Source: Syntrophomonadaceae bacterium (GTDB taxonomy: Bacteria > Bacillota > Syntrophomonadia > Syntrophomonadales > Syntrophomonadaceae). From it: DNA of 7,903 nt. The translations under genes were made by a program, and so were the position numbers. How positions within the stretch are numbered: position 1 is the first letter of the stretch; each line of letters starts with the position of its first letter. The stretch is from NCBI GenBank assembly GCA_028698695.1, contig JAQVWB010000090.1, positions 1-7,903 on the forward strand, written 5' to 3'. Below the pieces are notes generated by a model. That model was not told the origin of the DNA. It searched no databases and was given only the letters and a program-made list of their open reading frames with translations. Positions 6,436 through 7,903 of the stretch are shown one piece after another.

Positions 6436-7083
6436 ATGCCTAATTCTGTCGCTCTAAAGGTCTATATCACCTATGCTGAAATGACTGACGAAGAAATCGT
6501 AGAGCTGGCTCAAATTGGCGACCAATTTGCTGTAGAATACCTGGTTGACAAATACAAGAATTTTGTTCGTGCCAAAGCGAGGTCTTATTTTCTGATTGGG
6601 GCGGACAAGGAGGATATCATCCAGGAAGGCATGATTGGCTTATTTAAAGCTATACGTGATTACAAACTGGACAAGCTCACTTCATTCAGAGCTTTTGCCG
6701 AACTATGTATTACGCGTCAGATAATTACTGCTATAAAAACTGCTACCCGACAGAAGCATATCCCGCTAAATTCTTATGTATCGTTGAACAAACCCATCTA
6801 TGATGAAGAATCCGATCGCACCCTTATGGATATTCTATCAACTACGAAGATTACCAATCCTGAAGAAATAATTATTAGTCGGGAAGAATTTATCTTCATC
6901 GAGAAAAAAATGGGAGAGATACTGAGCTCCCTTGAGTGGAAAGTACTCATGGCTTATCTGGAAGGTAAATCCTATCAGGAAATTGCGGTTGAACTAAAAC
7001 GGCATGTAAAGTCTATAGATAATGCTTTACAAAGGGTAAAACGCAAACTGGAAAAATATTTGGAAGACCGTAACGAATTATAA
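6436..7083 (+). CDS. sigH: RNA polymerase sporulation/stationary-phase sigma factor SigH
   Basis: A 215-residue sigma-70-family factor. Region 2 spans about residues 36-108 and contains the strongly conserved run from NFVRAKARSYFLIGADKED through QEGMIGLFKAIRDYK to the DNA-contacting FAELCITRQIITAIKTATRQ. Region 4 (163-209) holds a helix-turn-helix around SYQEIAVELKRHVKSIDNAL. The match to Bacillus SigH is close over the whole length (218 residues there). In Bacillus SigH directs the transition state and early sporulation genes such as spo0A; in other Firmicutes it also serves competence. The ATG at 6436 is preceded by GGAGG (6424-6428) at 7 nt. It has its own promoter at 6338. Sitting downstream of rlmB is the usual Firmicute location. 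The strength of the match argues for an organism with a sporulation pathway, though not proof that it sporulates. Confidence 0.96.
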   Translation: MPNSVALKVYITYAEMTDEEIVELAQIGDQFAVEYLVDKYKNFVRAKARSYFLIGADKEDIIQEGMIGLFKAIRDYKLDKLTSFRAFAELCITRQIITAIKTATRQKHIPLNSYVSLNKPIYDEESDRTLMDILSTTKITNPEEIIISREEFIFIEKKMGEILSSLEWKVLMAYLEGKSYQEIAVELKRHVKSIDNALQRVKRKLEKYLEDRNEL

Positions 7084-7129
7084 AAATACTGGCTAAGCAT
7101 TATAAACAGTCTTTAAAGAGTATAAAATT

Positions 7130-7160
7130 GTTCACTTATTATTAAGTTATAATAAAGAAC
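7130..7160. repeat. AT-rich imperfect dyad
   Basis: GTTC (7130-7133) pairs with GAAC (7157-7160), and TTATTAT (7136-7142) pairs with ATAATAA (7149-7155), giving 11 pairs with a small internal loop around TAAGTT. A TATAAT (7148-7153) lies inside, but the nearest -35-like TTGTTC is only 14 nt away, so a promoter is not called. It may be a regulator site or an effect of AT bias. Confidence 0.35.
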
Positions 7161-7217
7161 ATATAAAAGTTAATAATTTCATATTCAAAGCAACAACTAC
7201 ATAAATAATGACAAAAA

Positions 7218-7257
7218 CAGCGTCTTGCCGGGGACAGAGGTGCTCTGACAGACGCTG
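7218..7257. terminator. Nested hairpin, possible bidirectional terminator after sigH
   Basis: CAGCGTCT (7218-7225) pairs perfectly with AGACGCTG (7250-7257). An inner CAGAG-GTG-CTCTG hairpin occupies 7235-7247. On the + strand it is followed by AAACTTTTG, a weak T-tract; on the - strand the reverse complement of AAAAA (7213-7217) gives a T5 run directly after the stem, the better terminator geometry. It would separate sigH from the tRNA cluster. Confidence 0.5.
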
Positions 7258-7288
7258 AAACTTTTGCTCATACAAACGCCAGCTGCTA

Positions 7289-7317
7289 TTGACTTTAATT
7301 ATTGCAGCGGTTACAAT
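7289..7317 (+). promoter_or_regulatory. Sigma-A promoter of the tRNA cluster
   Basis: TTGACT (7289-7294) and TACAAT (7312-7317) are separated by 17 nt. The expected start near 7324 is only about 6 nt before tRNA-Thr. Short arms GCTGC (7282-7286) and GCAGC (7304-7308) flank the -35 box. Confidence 0.8.
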
Positions 7318-7329
7318 ATTATTTGCTGA

Positions 7330-7404
7330 GCCGAGCTAGCTCAATGGTAGAGCAGCTGATTTGTAATCAGCAGGTTGCGGGTTCAAATCCTGTGCTCGGC
7401 TCCA
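7330..7404 (+). tRNA. tRNA-Thr (anticodon TGT)
   Basis: The acceptor stem GCCGAGC (7330-7336) pairs with GCTCGGC (7394-7400). The anticodon stem GCTGA/TCAGC encloses the loop TTTGTAA with anticodon TGT at 7362-7364. The T arm contains GGTTCAAATCC. Discriminator T and CCA (7402-7404) are encoded. It is the first gene after the promoter at 7289. Confidence 0.96.
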
Positions 7405-7411
7405 AAGACAC

Positions 7412-7496
7412 GGAGGGATACCCAAGCGGCCAAAGGGGGCAGACTGTAAATCTGTTGTCTACGACTTCGAAGGTTCGAATCCTTCTCCCTCCACCA
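7412..7496 (+). tRNA. tRNA-Tyr (anticodon GTA)
   Basis: An 85-nt class II tRNA. The acceptor stem GGAGGGA (7412-7418) pairs with TCCCTCC (7486-7492), followed by A and encoded CCA. The anticodon stem GCAGA/TCTGT holds the loop CTGTAAA with GTA at 7446-7448. A long variable arm (about 7456-7469) and the T arm GGTTCGAATCC follow. It begins 7 nt after tRNA-Thr and is surely part of the same transcript. Confidence 0.96.
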
Positions 7497-7503
7497 TGAA
7501 CAT

Positions 7504-7579
<76 letters not shown>

Positions 7580-7606
7580 AAATTATTATTCCCGAAGGGA
7601 ATTGAA

Positions 7607-7672
7607 ATAAGTAGTCCCCGTAGGGGGCAACCTGAGCAGAGTATAACTCCAAGGTAAAACCTGCTCAAAAAA
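7607..7672. repeat. 66-nt direct repeat, copy 1 (hairpin unit A plus unit B)
   Basis: Identical over 66 nt to 7704-7769. It comprises unit A (30 nt, 7607-7636, with the GTCCCC-GTA-GGGGGC hairpin) and unit B (33 nt, 7634-7666, sharing GAG with A), then A6. Unit B has outer arms GAGCAG and CTGCTC, with inner GAG-TATAA-CTC and AGGT-AAA-ACCT, so it can fold as a three-way junction. Confidence 0.9.
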
Positions 7673-7673
7673 G

Positions 7674-7703
7674 ATAAGTAGTCCCCGTAGGGGGGAACCT
7701 GAG
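7674..7703. repeat. Solo copy of 30-nt repeat unit A
   Basis: It differs from the other A units by one base (C to G at 7695, removing the outermost pair) and is directly abutted to the next A unit, with no unit B between them. Confidence 0.88.
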
Positions 7704-7769
7704 ATAAGTAGTCCCCGTAGGGGGCAACCTGAGCAGAGTATAACTCCAAGGTAAAACCTGCTCAAAAAA
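7704..7769. repeat. 66-nt direct repeat, copy 2 (unit A plus unit B)
   Basis: Exact duplicate of 7607-7672 at an offset of 97 nt. The following A-run is one base longer (7764-7770) than in copy 1 and leads straight into another A unit at 7770. Confidence 0.9.
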
Positions 7770-7792
7770 ATAAGTAGTCCCCGTAGGGGGCA
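7770..7792. repeat. 3'-truncated copy of repeat unit A
   Basis: It matches unit A through its hairpin (stem 7777-7791) and then diverges where the others continue with AACCTGAG. A further diverged copy of the hairpin core lies at 7824-7844. Confidence 0.8.
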
Positions 7793-7865
7793 TCCCTAAA
7801 GGAATGTCCGAAGGACTGTTATTGTAGTCCTCGAAGAGGGCAACTAGTACCGAAAGGGTGCACCG

Positions 7866-7903
7866 GCCCTTATAGCTCAGTCGGCAGAGCGCATCCTTGG
7901 TAA
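7866..7903 (+). tRNA. tRNA-Thr (anticodon GGT), 3' truncated by window end
   Basis: The first 38 nt of a tRNA are present: 5' acceptor strand GCCCTTA, T8-A9, D arm GCTC...GAGC with GG at 18-19, the 5' anticodon strand CATCC, and the loop TTGGTAA with anticodon GGT (7899-7901) ending exactly at the window edge. It is the fourth tRNA of the cluster, separated from tRNA-fMet by the repeat array. Confidence 0.9.

Larger units (their letters stand above)
7084..7288. other. AT-rich non-coding region between sigH and the tRNA cluster
   Basis: No plausible gene is seen on either strand. The stretch contains an AT-rich imperfect dyad at 7130-7160 and a GC-rich nested hairpin at 7218-7257, then the tRNA promoter. 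The first 130 bases are strongly AT-rich. Confidence 0.7.
7580..7865. repeat. Hairpin-repeat array between two tRNA genes
   Basis: This 286-nt gap has no credible gene; it is a run of short palindromes. Hairpins: ATTCCC-GAA-GGGAAT (7588-7602); GTCCCC-GTA-GGGGGC at 7614-7628, 7711-7725 and 7777-7791; a variant with six Gs at 7681-7695; an imperfect CATCCC-TAAA-GGAATG (7791-7806); GTCC-GAA-GGAC (7806-7816); GTCCTC-GAA-GAGGGC (7827-7841); and a bulged GTACC-GAAA-GGGTGC (7847-7861). Most stems are capped by a GNA triloop closed by C-G. If the tRNA transcript runs through, all would fold in the precursor RNA. Function is unknown. Confidence 0.85.

Noticed and set aside
7634..7672. Unit B plus A-run as an intrinsic terminator
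   Set aside because: The stem is followed by A residues on the + strand, and on the - strand the T-run comes before the stem, so neither direction has terminator geometry.
7607..7793. CRISPR-like array (repeat A at 7607, 7674, 7704, 7770)
   Set aside because: Intervals are irregular (67, 30 and 66 nt), the intervening B segments are identical to each other rather than unique, and no cas gene is present.

Overview
The window reads as a piece of chromosome from an anaerobic, endospore-forming-type Firmicute (class Clostridia). Supports are the order ispF-gltX-[Cys T-box]-cysE-cysS-mrnC-thyX-rlmB-sigH, strong AGGAGG-type ribosome sites, frequent TTG/GTG starts, a sigma-H protein very close to the Bacillus sporulation factor, and moderate GC. 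Syntrophomonas-like Clostridia are a reasonable guess for the genus level, but the sequence alone does not settle it. All genes are on the + strand.

Layout. 1-150 is the 3' end of ispF (isoprenoid precursor synthesis). 151-285 is a leader holding a long perfect hairpin, then gltX (glutamyl-tRNA synthetase, 286-1737). 1738-2103 holds a consensus sigma-A promoter and a T-box riboswitch whose specifier codon is TGC (Cys) and whose acceptor-binding bulge is UGGA, matching the U73 of tRNA-Cys. It controls cysE (serine acetyltransferase) and cysS (cysteinyl-tRNA synthetase), which overlap by 62 nt. mrnC (Mini-RNase III), thyX (flavin-dependent thymidylate synthase) and rlmB (23S rRNA 2'-O-methyltransferase) follow closely and probably belong to the same transcript. 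sigH has its own sigma-A promoter at 6338-6366.

7084-7329 is AT-rich and non-coding, with two dyads and a sigma-A promoter that fires a tRNA cluster: tRNA-Thr(TGT), tRNA-Tyr(GTA) and initiator tRNA-fMet(CAT), each with encoded CCA and separated by 7 nt. After tRNA-fMet comes a 286-nt gap filled with short hairpins and a tandemly duplicated 66-nt repeat. The window ends inside a second tRNA-Thr(GGT).

Together the genes supply translation: charged Glu and Cys, cysteine itself, rRNA maturation and modification, tRNAs. The Cys T-box lets uncharged tRNA-Cys raise cysteine synthesis and charging at once. The least explained parts are the hairpin-repeat array between the tRNAs (capped mostly by GNA triloops, with a compensatory base-pair change between copies), the tandemly doubled C-terminal module of CysS, and the hairpin in the gltX leader.
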